Shown here piece by piece: positions 23,665-34,730 of a stretch of DNA of 64,000 nucleotides; position 1 is the stretch's first letter, and each line of letters starts with the position of its first letter. The notes below the pieces were generated by a model. It was not told the origin of the DNA. It saw only the letters and a program-made list of their open reading frames with translations, and did not search any database. The position numbers and the translations under genes are program-made. Source of the stretch: Anaeramoeba flamelloides (Eukaryota; Metamonada; Anaeramoebidae). The DNA is taken from positions 3,534,001 to 3,598,000 of the forward strand of contig JANTQA010000021.1 in the NCBI GenBank assembly GCA_027625915.1. Direction: 5' to 3'.

Positions 23665-24877
23665 GGGACTATTAACCCTTATTTTTTTTTTTTCCAAAGG
23701 TAATAGAGTAATTATTTACATAAGGATACAATTAAACCCAATAAGAAACTTTGTTTGTCAACTTTAGAGAAATGGATAATCATTTTTAAAAGATTTCATT
23801 TTTCCAAATGGAATTTTCAGTTAAAAGATCTGATCCTTTTTTGTTGGTTTTTTGATCAAATTAGAAAAATAAAAATATGCAAAAAAATTTAATTTTGTAG
23901 AAATATGGGTTTTAGTAATTTCTGAGAGTCATTATGAGCAAGTAAAGGTGTGTCTTTAATATTATTTTAAAAATACATCAAAAATAAATCAAATATTGTA
24001 TCCATTGAAGATCTAAAAAATTTGAACATTTATTTTATCCACAAATATTTATGAAATTTCTTGAAATTTAAAAGACTTGTCAATATACTTTTATAAATAT
24101 CAAGAGTATAAAAAAGGAACTGTTTGTATTAAAATCAGGTATTTGATAATATCTATTATTTTTTTTATTATTAGATATATGCATTTGAATTGTTTTATTT
24201 GTTGTAAAATCTTGAAAAAAATTGAGAAATAAATGTAAACCCTATTTGATAAATTTAATCATTGGGTTGTTAATGACTTACTGAAATAATTAAGATTGGG
24301 TTTATAATTATTAATTATAAATAATCAAATTAAAAAGTATTTCTTGAGATAATAAGTTGAATTTTCCAGGTTTTAAAAAAGTATTTCGGGAGAATTTTTA
24401 ATTTGATTCTTTGGTTCTTTTTCTCAGATTTTTTCATTAAATCCCTAGAAAAAATAGATTTGGTCTGTTCTTTGAATCAAAAAATTATATTTTTTACAAG
24501 TTTAAAATAATTATTGTATTTTTTTTTGAGATTAAGTATATTTTTTAAACTTGGCTATTTTAGAACTTAGTGGTCTCATTTTTAAAGTGTATTTTTGTAC
24601 ACTTCCTTTCCAGGCAATAAGATTTCAATCTTCTTTCAAATAAAATATTTTTTTTTAATAATTCAGAAATATTGGATTTTGAACTTTTTAAAAATGAGAA
24701 AAATGGATCAGTCTTTTAAAAACAATAATTCATTTCTGAAAATAGTATTAAAAGTAAGCTCTGTTTTGTAGTTATCATATTTTTACTTAGTTTTTCAATT
24801 TCAAGATGAGGTAAAATTTTTTTTAAATTTGTTTGTAAATTTACTTGAAGATTTTTTTTAGTTTACTAGTCCCTTAA
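23661..24877 (+). mobile_element. 1.2-kb TTAA element, copy II
   Basis: Starts TTAAGGGACTATTAACCC and ends TTTACTAGTCCCTTAA, giving short inverted repeats of about 15 bp. 1,217 bp without coding capacity. Best-kept copy, and the reference for copies I, III and IV. Confidence 0.82.
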
Positions 24878-25239
24878 ACAAAAAAAATTCTTCATTTAAA
24901 GACTCTATCTTAAAAGTGTCAAAAAGAAATTCAAATATTAAACCATTTCTCCAAATTTAAATACCTTAACAACAAAAAAAGAATTTCCAAATCCTTTTCA
25001 CTTAAAATGAGAAAAAAAATTAATTTCAAAAACAACTTTTTTCCACTTTTATTAACAAATTGGTTGGGAAACATAACAAGCTTCGCCATTTGTTTTTACA
25101 TTCAAAATAGCTTTCAAAGTTGTTTTCAAGAAAATACTTCACCTAACTCACTAATTGGATGAAGAAGTCAAAAACCATCAACAAAGATCTCTTTTTCTGA
25201 ATCTTTTTTCATTTTTTCTTTTTTAAAAACCTTAATAGC
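24878..25239. other. 5' flank of the USP-like gene
   Basis: A/T-rich with no repeat recognised; presumably promoter and 5' UTR of the gene starting at 25240. Confidence 0.45.
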
Positions 25240-26187
25240 ATGGAATACGTTGGCTTAAGAAACCATGGTGGAACTGGTTATTTAAATTCAATTTTTCAAC
25301 AGTTATTTATGGAAAAGGAATTCCGCGAAACAATTCTTAATTTTACCTTTAGCAAACAAAAAGAACAACTAAATGAAAATGAATTGGTCTTGTACGAACT
25401 CAAAAATATTTTCCATATTTTGGCTAAAAAACAAGTTGAATTTACAGAAACACTTGAGTTTTGTAAAGTGTTTAAAGACTGGGAGGGAAACCCAATCAAC
25501 CCAAGGGCTGTTATGGATTGCAGCGAATTCATGAGCATGCTCTTTGATAAGCTTGATTCTGCAAGCAAGGGGATTATCAAAAATCTATTTGGTGGTACCA
25601 TTTCTCACCAAATCGTTTGTCGAGAAGGAAACCATATCAATGAAAGAGAAGAGTCCTTCTTTTCAATTAGTTTAGATGTTCGTGGTCAAACATCTTTCTT
25701 GGGATCATTCAGCAAGTTTTGTGAAACCGAAATGTTAGAAGGAGAAAATCAATATTATTGTGACTCTTGTGGAAAGAAAGTTGACGCAACGAAGAGGCAA
25801 ATAATTAAGAAAATGCCAAAAAATTTGATCGTCCATTTAAAAAGATACGATTTCGATTACAACACATTCCAAAGAATTAAATTGAATTCTTATTTTGAAT
25901 TCCCACTTGAAACGAACCTCAAAAAATTCACTTTACAAAATGAAAATCAAAACCAAAACGAAAATTTAAACTTCACCCTTCATGGGATTATTGTTCACAA
26001 GGGCACTGTAAATGCTGGGCAAAATTATTCAATAATTAATACAAAAGAAAAATGGATAAAATTTGATGACAAAAAGATTTCCGAATATAGCACGGCTGAT
26101 ATCGATCAAGATTTTTATGGTGGCTTAGATAAGAATAATAAAGAAAAAATGCAGTCTGCTTATATTTTATTCTATAAAAAGAATTAG
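25240..26187 (+). CDS. USP-family (peptidase C19) pseudo-deubiquitinase
   Basis: A single-exon 315-residue catalytic domain closest in wording to the USP9X/USP24/USP34 group. The Cys box reads YVGLRNHGGTGYLNSIFQQL, where active family members have T-C-Y: the nucleophile at residue 13 is Gly. The DxxEF block is present (DCSEFMSMLFDKL, 93-105), as is REESFFSISLDV (137-146 region). The fingers keep one CxxC (174-177), but the other pair is C127-x-x-G130. PKNLIVHLKRYDFD and RIKLNSYFEFP (193-222) are family hallmarks. In the His box the usual GHYYS is GQNYS (Gln 261); WIKFDD (272-277) keeps the third-residue Asp. Active-site Cys and His are therefore both gone while the frame and fold motifs are intact, which suggests a ubiquitin-binding pseudoenzyme rather than a decayed gene. 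Cytosolic or nuclear; regulation unknown. Confidence 0.9.
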   Translation: MEYVGLRNHGGTGYLNSIFQQLFMEKEFRETILNFTFSKQKEQLNENELVLYELKNIFHILAKKQVEFTETLEFCKVFKDWEGNPINPRAVMDCSEFMSMLFDKLDSASKGIIKNLFGGTISHQIVCREGNHINEREESFFSISLDVRGQTSFLGSFSKFCETEMLEGENQYYCDSCGKKVDATKRQIIKKMPKNLIVHLKRYDFDYNTFQRIKLNSYFEFPLETNLKKFTLQNENQNQNENLNFTLHGIIVHKGTVNAGQNYSIINTKEKWIKFDDKKISEYSTADIDQDFYGGLDKNNKEKMQSAYILFYKKN

Positions 26188-26783
26188 AAGAAAATAAGAA
26201 GAAGCAGGCGAAGGGGAAGGAGATGGAGAAGGAGAAGGATCATTAATAAAAATAAAAAGAAAAAGAAAAATAATATTAATATTAAATCTATTGAATGAGA
26301 AAAATGAAAATAATTAAAAAGAAAAAGATGATATCAACAGGTTGATCTCAAACCTGGGAAAAACAACCAAAAATAATAAAAGAATACTAACAATAATAAA
26401 AAGATCATAGCCTTTTTCTATATTTATATATTGAGAGTTTTTTTGTTTAAAAAATTTCTAATTACTACTTTGATTAATACTGTTAAATTCAACTTTCATA
26501 ATTGTTATTTGATCTCAAAATAGAAATAAGGGAGAGCCAAATTTATTCTATAGATTTTTTTTTGTTTAATTAGCTCCTGAATACTGATAAATTCAAATAA
26601 GTGTGTGTACAATTTTTGCTCGTTTTATCATTTTTGAATTGTTTAATACCTTGGCTTTAATTAAAACATTTTATTAGTTGAAATGTTAAGACACTTTGAA
26701 AAATTGGTTGTTCTTCAAAATAGTCTTTGTCAATAACTGCTTTAAAAGCAGAAGTTATTGGAAATCTAAAATGGAAATTAAAA
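26188..26783. other. 3' flank of the USP-like gene, GA-rich start
   Basis: Directly after the stop, about 26195-26245 is a purine tract of GGAGAAGGAGAAGG type with a rough 6-bp period. The rest is A/T-rich DNA with no feature recognised. Confidence 0.5.
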
Positions 26784-26885
26784 TACAGTCAGTACCACTT
26801 TTAAGACACAAACTTTGAAAGGAAATTTAAGGAACAATAAAAATCTCAAATTAAGGCACAAAATTTGATATTCTAGTAAAAAAAA
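26784..26885. mobile_element. Half copy of the TACAGTCAG MITE
   Basis: TACAGTCAGTACCACTTTTA then AGACACAAACTTTGAAAGG matches the left arm of the MITE at 38208-38404; the right arm is missing. Ends near ATTCTAGTAAAA. Confidence 0.75.
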
Positions 26886-26927
26886 CATCTTTTTATTTTT
26901 TTCTATTTATTCCATTGTTGAATTCCC

Positions 26928-27145
26928 TTTTTATTGGCAAGAAGAATTACTAAGGATGAAAAATCAAGTGGTTACCTACTAATATTGTAAGGACAGAAAC
27001 TAGTTAGTATGGGTAACTTGAAAATAAAAGACAAAAATAAAAACTGGAACGATTAAAAAATATTCGATCAAAAAGAAAAAAAATGACAACTACTAAACAA
27101 CTACCTCTCAACCAAGTATTCACTATTACTTCGAAATAATTAAAC
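26928..27145 (+). repeat. Dispersed LYWEEELQRKK repeat, copy A
   Basis: About 220 bp sharing TATTGGCAAGAAGAATTAC, AATCAAGTGGTTAC and CAACTACC-type words with copies at 43745-44035 (minus) and 48570-48835 (plus). In the other two copies this part is an open frame; here it is interrupted. Nature unknown: a gene fragment family or an unnamed transposon. Confidence 0.55.
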
Positions 27146-27394
27146 GACAAAATTTTAAATAAATGGATTGCGTCTGATTTTTTGAGTTTTCTTGATAAAA
27201 ATGGGCTGTTGGTTTTTTTTTTTTTGTTTTTTAAAAAACACCTTTGAAAAAATCCTTTTTTTGTTTTTTTTTTTTTTATTTACTTTTTCTTTTCTTTTAA
27301 TTTTTCTTTTTTTTTTTTCAACCAAGAAAAATTTGGAACTTGCATGATTCAAAAATATTTTCTTTATCATCTAAATTACTAATTTACCATTAGT

Positions 27395-28490
27395 ATTCAG
27401 AGTGTAGTAAAGTGCCGTAGAGTTCCGTAGAAGTGTCTAGGTTTTTTTTTAAATTAAGAAATAACAAGAAAATTTCAAAAATTTACTTTTAATTTCTAAA
27501 ATTAAAAAAAATCACTAACTTACCTTTTACCTAATTTAAATGAATAGAGTAAAATCATTGATTTTTCAATATTTTTTAAAATCCCGGAAAACCTCAACAG
27601 CTGTAAGATTATCTTGATCGCCCCCTTCAATCAATAAAAAAAAAATAAATAAACTCCTTTTCAGTCAAAGGTTGGTAGTTTTTAGGAATCAATAGAACAT
27701 ATAGGCTGAGTTTAATTTCTTATTCTTCATAGATAAATTTTCAATTTTTAAATTTTAAAATTTTTTATCATTTAATTATCTTTTTTCTTGCTTTTTTTTG
27801 ATTTTTCCTTTCTGATTTTTTTTTAAAAAAACAATTTAAAAAAAAATGTTTGAAACTCCAAATTAACACAGATAAAATTGAGGGCCGTATTTTCTTCAAA
27901 AATAAATATATTTACCATTAAAACATCTTAGTCTTTTATTATTATTATTATTATTATTATTGAAGATAGGTGATTAAACAAAATTACTTACTTTTTACTG
28001 TTATTTTTTTTTTTAATTTAATAAATAAAGAGAAAATCTAAAAAAATTTTGATTTGTTTCTTATTTTAAAAAACCACCTTTAGTTTTTCTAGAGTTTACT
28101 GTTTTATTTATAAAATCGATAAGATTTTCGTAAGTATTTTTAAGTTTTCTGTTTATTTGGAAAATCAATAGATTTTCGTTAGGTTTTTTTTACTTTAGAA
28201 ATAAAATATAAAACCTCAAAAAAAAACTAGAACACTTTACAAATAAAACAGAAAATCCCAAGAAAACCTAGGTATTCAAAGCACTCTACGGAACTTCAAG
28301 TTAGGTTTTTTAAATTACAGTTTTGATTAGAAAAACAATAGATTTTCAAAAAAATAAAAAAAGTAAAAAAATACCTTTTGCTTATCTTTAATTTTCTTTT
28401 TATTCCATAAATCGATATTTTTTCAAATCAAATACAAAAATTCAAGTAAACATTGGTACTTTTTGGCACTCGAAGACACTTCCTATAACT
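27395..28490. repeat. Modular palindrome array
   Basis: Begins with GTGCCGTAGAGTTCCGTAG and AAGTGTCTAGG and ends with the roughly inverse AGTGCC/GAAGACACTTCC words near 28470. In between are repeated inverted modules: AATTTAAATGAATAGAGTAA answered by its complement, and TTTTCTGTTTATTTGG with AAAATCAATAGATTTT. Related arrays lie at 37870-38620, 59662-59945 and 60316-60410. An (ATT)n run is at about 27937-27961. Confidence 0.65.
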
Positions 28491-28854
28491 CTAAAATATA
28501 TTTTAAAGTTCTTAATCCTAGCTATAATTTAGGAAGATTATAGCTTATAGGATAACTTTTTTATTAAAAAAAGGAAAAGATTAAAAAATATTTCTAAACC
28601 AAGACAAGAAAAAAGAGAAAGAAAAGCAAGAAAGTAAAAGTCTATAAATAATAGAAAAAAAAAGTTAAAACGTAATAGAAAAAAATTTTTGTGCCCAAGT
28701 TTTGAAGGGGCTAGTGGTTGTTTCCTTTTTTCTGGATGGTTTTTTGTGAATCGTTACCATAATTTTATTTTAATCAAGAGATCTAAATATTTGACCAATT
28801 ACAGATCAAATGAAAATGGCACCTTTATTAAGTTTTTATTTTTTTTAAGATCCA

Positions 28855-29093
28855 ATGATGGACCAGTATACAAATTCTTATTATTGTTTTTTTTTTATTC
28901 ATCCTCCCCCTCCCCTCCCCAAACACCTAGAAAACAGAAATAGGAGGATGGCAAAAACTAAAAAAGGTAAATTTGGAAAAGGTAAAAATTATTAAAAATC
29001 ACAAAATCTATTTTTCAACTATCTATATTTCCTACAGAAATTGAGAATTTTACACTCGATGCTATAATGAAAATAGCCCAAAAATATTTATAA
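28855..29093 (+). CDS. Possible small spliced gene, unknown
   Basis: An ATG frame from 28855 reads through a proline run coded by CCTCCCCCTCCCCTCCCC and a basic stretch (KHLENRNRRMAKTKKG). A GT donor at 28967 or 28982 would join a CTACAG acceptor at 29037 in the same phase to a short exon, EIENFTLDAIMKIAQKYL and stop. The product would be about 55-60 residues; MAKTKK at 28948 is an alternative start. The intron (56-71 bp) fits other short introns here. I do not recognise the family. Phase agreement and composition are the only support. Confidence 0.3.
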
Positions 29094-30129
29094 AATTTTA
29101 TTTTTTTTTGAAATTTTTGGTTTTTTGTGGTTTTCCTTTTATGAATCTGGCCTCTAATATAAAGTTTATTTTTTTCTCTTATTTATAAATAATTGTAGTT
29201 GGGTTGATTCTTACAAAAATTCTGAATAAAAAAGTTAAGATATTAGTGTAGGGTGTACTGGATCTAGCATTTTTTTTTTTTTTCAAAAAAAAAAAAAAAA
29301 AGGAGTAAAATATTTGATTTTGTTTCATTTTTTGAATTTGTGAAAATTAACTGCACAAAGATGAAAAGTAATTTTCTTTCTTGAAAAATAAATTAAATAC
29401 GAAATTGATAAATTCTGTTAAAGATCTTTCAAAGTAAGTACCTAAAAATTTTTTTAAAAATTTATTTTTTTTGAAAATTTTGTCATTTGTTGAGGTATTT
29501 CTTATAGGGGCATCAACTTTTAATTGGGAGTTCAAGTTTTCTCTAATTTATTAAAGATCTTGTTTTGTCAGATTCATAAAATAAAAAAAATGAATTTTTC
29601 ATTTTTTTACTAGGAAACCACTTAGGTTAAATGTAGTTTAATTGAAAAGTAAAATACATAAAAAATATCAAAATTTACTCTTTTGATATTAAGAATTATG
29701 GATAAATCTTGAAATTAAAAGAATTCAAAAAAAGTTACTTGCAGTAATCTAAATCTTGAATTATTCAAAACTGAAATGTTATTTTTTTGGTTTCATTTTT
29801 TAAGATAGGAAAAATTACGGAAAAAATATTTCAAAAAATGAGTTTTTTACCTTTTGATATATTGTAATTAGTTCAATATTTTATTGTTGAATCATATTTA
29901 TTATATATTAATTTATTAAAAAACACTCTATTATAATAGTTCCGGTCTTTTATTTTTTTCTTGGTGAAATATAAAAATTAATTCAATATTATCGCTCAGC
30001 TAATAACAATTTAAAAGTTAAACTTAGTGAAGATTTAAATAAATTTTAAATTCTGAATGGATTTGTTTAAAATTTTTCATATTTTTTTGAATTTATTATT
30101 AAATTATTTATTTTTGGTAAAAATTTTTA
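29094..30129. other. A/T-rich DNA, nothing recognised
   Basis: Homopolymer runs at about 29270-29302. The word AGGGTGTACTGGATCTAGC near 29250 echoes an arm of the foldback element at 61646, possibly a scrap of it. The minus-strand frame at 29347 is low-complexity. Confidence 0.4.
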
Positions 30130-31750
30130 ATAAAATTTTTAGTTATTAATGTAAACCCTAAAACTGTTGAATTTTCAAAAACAGGTAAATTTTATTTTTC
30201 TGATCATATTGAAAATATTATTTAAAAAGTCAAAAATAAATCACATTTTAGAGATAAATATAAAAATTATTAAGCATTCAGAAAATTTTCGAATTAAATA
30301 CAGTTTAAATATTCTAAATCTATCAATTTTAACTTTTTGGTAATTGTAGAAATTCAAAAAAAAAAACACAAATCTTCAAAATAAATTATGAATAATACTG
30401 AAAAATATTATCAGTGTACTAAATATTAAAATAAAAATCGTTTTTTGACAATTTAAAATATTTGAGTTAATTTAAAATTAAGAAAGGTGTTTGATTATTG
30501 TGAATTTAATTTGTATTAAAAATATTATTTGTTAAAAAAAAATAAATTCTCTTAAGGGATTAGCGTCGCCATTGATTTCTCTATAATCAAAGTATGTTGT
30601 AATTGGATATAAATGATATTAGTGCACCATGGCTCAATAAGCTCTAAAAAATCTTTTATAAATCTGATTGCACAACAAAACGATAAATTTTTTACTAAGG
30701 ATCACTATTAAAAAAGTTTCATTTTGAAAAAAAAAATTTTAAAAATTCCTTTTCCAAATCTAAAAATAAAAACCCAAAATACAGTATTACAGTATTTAAT
30801 AATTTAGATTTAGAACTTTGAAAAGTAACTTTTTTTTTTAATTTTTTTAATTTCAAAGATTAACTCAACAATCATCAACATAAAAGCGCAAAGACTGATT
30901 TTTTTATTTGCTTTTGATTAATATACCTATAGAAACAATATATTTCCAGGATTTGAGAAATAATTTGTCAAAAATATTTATTTGTTAATTATTTAATTGT
31001 TAAAAAAAAATGAATTTTTTAGTAACGAATCTACATTTCGCCACAAATTTAAGAAAGATATTTTGTATCTTTGTAGTCTGAATATTAATAATTCAACCTT
31101 TAAATTTATGGCGAAATGCAGATTTTATTCTGAAATTTCTGGGTTTTTTACCAATACAAAGATCATTTTTAATTAATGATATCAACAAATATTACTACTT
31201 GACTAATCGATTTTTTAGAGACATTTGAACCATGTAGGATTAATGTAGTTAAGTTCAATAACAACATACTTTGTTCCTAGGCTTCTCCTTGGTAGACGCT
31301 AATCCCTTAAAAACCATTTTATATTCTAAATTATTGAAATTATTATAAGAATAATCTAAAGTTATTAAATATTTTATTTTATCAAAAGCGAAAGTACAAT
31401 AATCCTTCATTTGGAGGGTGATGTTTTCTAATAAAATCTAGAATTTATCAAAGTGGTAACTACAATAAATTAAATTTTCAATTTTGAGTCATTTTTTCGA
31501 TTAATTATTAAATATTAGAGTTTGTTTTTGATTTAGATATATATAAAAGGTTTAAAATTGATACTATTTAAAATGTTGATACAAATCCCAATTAGAACAG
31601 TTAATGGTTGTTCAATAACTATATATTTATCTGTTAAATGGGAGTTACTTTTGACTTTTTACTAGTATTTTCAATATGATCAGAAAAATAAAATTTACTG
31701 GTTTTGAAATTAGAGGATTTTAAGTTTGATATTTCTTTTAAGAACAATTT
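30130..31750. mobile_element. Long foldback element split by a MITE
   Basis: The left arm (about 30178-30340) is inverted in the right arm (about 31545-31705): CAGGTAAATTTTATTTTTCT then GATCATATTGAAAATA on the left, and TATTTTCAATATGATCAG then AAAAATAAAATTTACTG on the right; ATCTATCAATTTTAAC is answered by TTAAAATTGATA. The 759-bp MITE 30552-31310 sits near the centre. Outer limits are approximate. Confidence 0.6.
30552..31310. mobile_element. 757-bp TTAA MITE family, copy 2
   Basis: TTAAGGGATTAGCGTCGCC at the left, GACGCTAATCCCTTAA at the right. Matches 6408-7164 almost throughout, in the same orientation, including the central ATTTCGCCACAAATTTAAG palindrome. It appears young, judged by similarity. 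Confidence 0.88.
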
Positions 31751-33980
31751 TCATTTTGGATCCTTCATTTTTTGAAATTTTTTTATTAATATTAGGACTT
31801 TTCGAAATCAATATTAGATTAACTTTTAGTTTTCTGTTATATTTCTTTGATCTTTTCAATGTTCAGACTTTTTACAAAATTGAAACAAGCATTTTATTAT
31901 GAAACAAGTTTTACCATATTTAAAAAAATTGTCAAACATATTAGAATGATAAAGAATGTACTCAGAATGAAAATTTTTCAATCATTTATTACTTGTTTTA
32001 CACTGATTAAAGAAGACATAGAAAACTGAATATCTCCAAACCTGGTTAATTACTATTGATAAAATCTTGATGCCAGACAAAGATATTGAAAAATCTTAGT
32101 ATCAAAAAATACGAAAAAATTCACTTTTCTAAAAGTTTACAATTTAAATCTCAAATTTGTAAATTATTTAAGATACTCAAATTCTATTTTCTATACTATG
32201 TTTTGAAATTCTATTTTGAACAAAATCTATCAAAGTTTTGCCTTTGGTTTTTATTTTTAAAATGCAGGAAAAAATATGTAAAAAAATATTTGAAAATGAG
32301 AACATTTCCTACCGTTTTTACCATTTAAACCAATTTAACCATTTTTTTCCATTTTTCAATTTTTTTCCAGAATTATTAAATAAGTTTGGACAAGTTATCC
32401 GACCAACAGTCGATTAATTATTATCATTTTAAATATTCAACACTAATATGATTAACCCTCAATTACTTGGTACTTTTACTTACCATCTGAATTTCGGATG
32501 AAACTAACCACTTAATTAAGTTTCCTTAAATTCAATTTAAAAAGAGCTGAACAAAATCATTTTTTGAGATTTTTGAATATACATTTTTTTATGAAAATTA
32601 AATTTTACCGTATTTACAAATATTTTTCTCAAAAGTTGGACAAAAAAGCAGTGCAATTTATTATTCAAATAACAGCTAAAGCGATTTGGTCACTGATAAA
32701 TTTACTTTTTTTTATTTTGGACTTTGATACAAAATTTATATTTTTATTTTCAAAAAATATTTTTTAATCGAATTTGTCAGTACACTGAATTGATTTTAGA
32801 CTGACTACAACGGTTAAATTTTATCAATTGAAAATTTGAAAATTCTACTCCTATTTGCTATTAATTTGTTGAATAAAAAAGCTTATTTATGGGATTCTGA
32901 ATTTTAAAGTGAAATGTCAATGCTATTTCCAAAATATATACCCAATTACACTTACAAAAAAATAAAAACCAGTTTCAAAATCAAGAAAGTAATAGCTACC
33001 ATGTTAAGGAACGCAGGTTTGAGTATCCTGTGAAATACTCGGGCTATTTGACAAAAATTCTTTTTTATCCCTAATTTTTGATCATAAAAAATTATTAATA
33101 CTTTTTTTAAAAAAAAGATCAACAAACTGATTTGGAAGAGTTTACTCTTGACAAAGTCTCTGTTAAAGAACATCTAGGCCATTTTTAATATGAATAGAAT
33201 TGATCTGAACCAACGATCTTGGAGAATATTTTCTACCAAAATCAAGAAACAAAATCTTTGTGAGGGATAATTTTCGAAAAATCATGACATCTATATTTTT
33301 TTACAGAATGCTTCAAGATAAGACTCAAAGAATTTTATCAATCAAATTACACCCCCTTTGAAAATTTTGAATGTCATACTTTCTGAAAATGGCTTGTTTC
33401 AGAATCATATCTAATAATTTTACATTTATCAGTTTTTTGCTTTTACTTTTCCACGAAATTAAGTAATTCCCTAAAGTCCAATTTTGGCCAAAGGCTTGGT
33501 AATATTGTTGATTTTTAATAATCAGGAAATCTGAAAATTTGAAAAATTACCAAACAAAATGAAGTGCTTTGTTAAAAGAAAATTTCCTCAAATCTCTGTT
33601 TCTTATCAGTTTGTGTGGACTTTTTTCACCCATCCTGTTCAATACACTTCTGTCTCTTTTCACACAAGATCATATTATCCGTTTAAAAATCATAAATAGT
33701 CTCAGACTTTTAAATCTGTTAATTGCTTTTATAAATTTTTTCATCTTTAAAAGTGATCGAAAGCATAAGGATTTTCAAAGATTATTTTGATTTTTGAAAA
33801 ATCAAAAAAAAACATTTTTTTTTTTTTCTAATCAATTTAACATTTGAAAACACAATTTAGTCCAACAAAAAGTGAATCAAAAACCCGAAAAACAAAACTC
33901 TAATTTTAAATTTACCAAACCCTTTATTTTTCTGTCAAACTTTTGTATAAAAAACCGAAAAACGACTTTTCAAAATTTAG
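31751..33980. other. Gene-poor A/T-rich DNA
   Basis: Several 60-80 codon frames (31847, 32086, 32564, 33569 on plus; 32952 on minus) are Phe/Lys/Ile-rich with no recognisable motif and are treated as noise. The last 130 bp are the 5' flank of the membrane-protein gene. Confidence 0.45.
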
Positions 33981-34730
33981 ATGATGTATTCTAAAAATCC
34001 ACAAGATCTGGAAGAGAAAACTGACACACCTGTGAAAAAAATGAGTTCCAATATATGTACCTTATTGCTGATGTTCACCCTGTTTTTACTAATCACAGTT
34101 GCGCAATTCATTGCTTCCTTTGTTTCCCATTCTAATGCGCTCTTAGAGGACTGCTCACTGATGGCTGTCGACACGCTGTCATACCTCATTACCCTGTTTT
34201 CCGAAAAAGCCCAGAACACAAGACACAAAAAGAAGCTGCTCTTCAAATTAGTCACGGCCTTCCTCAGCATCCTGATTCTCTTTGCGATCACCATTTGGGT
34301 ACTTGTTGAAAGTTGTACTAACATTGTCAGCAAAAACCATAACAGGGAGGTTAATGGGAAAATTGTTCTCATTTTCTCAGTCATAGGGCTTGCCATCGAT
34401 CTCACCTGTATCATCAATTTCTACAGAAACAATAGGAAAACCAAAAATGATCAAATTACCAAGCTCAATATGAATTCGTCACTTTTCCATGTCCTTTCCG
34501 ATCTGCTCCGCTCCTTTTCGACCTTGGTTGAATCAATTTTAATCATCAGCTTCAAATTCGAGCCTGGCCTCACAGACGATGTCGTCAGTATCATTATTTC
34601 CTCTTTAATTGTTATGGGCTCTTTCCAAATGTTCAAAAAGATCTTTGTCAAATACAGGCAATATAAAACAGATCAACTAGTCGAGCCTATGGTGGCCTTT
34701 GAAACTTCAGAAACAACTTCTTTACTTTAA
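33981..34730 (+). CDS. CDF/ZnT-like cation efflux membrane protein, short form
   Basis: 249 residues, one exon. About six membrane segments can be placed: 25-48, 54-73, 87-110, 125-148, 166-190 and 197-217. The second contains LLEDCSLMAVDTLSYLITLF and the fifth SLFHVLSDLLRSF, the positions of the paired metal-binding H-x-x-x-D motifs of cation diffusion facilitators, which exchange Zn2+ or Mn2+ for protons. In segment 5, H170 and D174 are kept. In segment 2, D64 is kept but the usual His is Leu 60. The cytoplasmic C-terminal domain typical of the family is absent; the protein ends about 30 residues after segment 6. Codons use visibly more G and C than nearby DNA. Family assignment rests on motif spacing; another small multi-pass family is possible. 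Confidence 0.65.
   Translation: MMYSKNPQDLEEKTDTPVKKMSSNICTLLLMFTLFLLITVAQFIASFVSHSNALLEDCSLMAVDTLSYLITLFSEKAQNTRHKKKLLFKLVTAFLSILILFAITIWVLVESCTNIVSKNHNREVNGKIVLIFSVIGLAIDLTCIINFYRNNRKTKNDQITKLNMNSSLFHVLSDLLRSFSTLVESILIISFKFEPGLTDDVVSIIISSLIVMGSFQMFKKIFVKYRQYKTDQLVEPMVAFETSETTSLL

Noticed and set aside
25296-25601. Minus-strand 101-codon frame
   Set aside because: Antisense shadow of the USP-like domain.
28905-28922. C-rich tract considered as a telomeric or regulatory element
   Set aside because: Its unit CCTCCC is irregular and it lies inside an open frame coding prolines.
33977-34417. Minus-strand 146-codon frame
   Set aside because: Antisense shadow of the CDF-like gene, whose plus-strand frame shows membrane segments and metal motifs.
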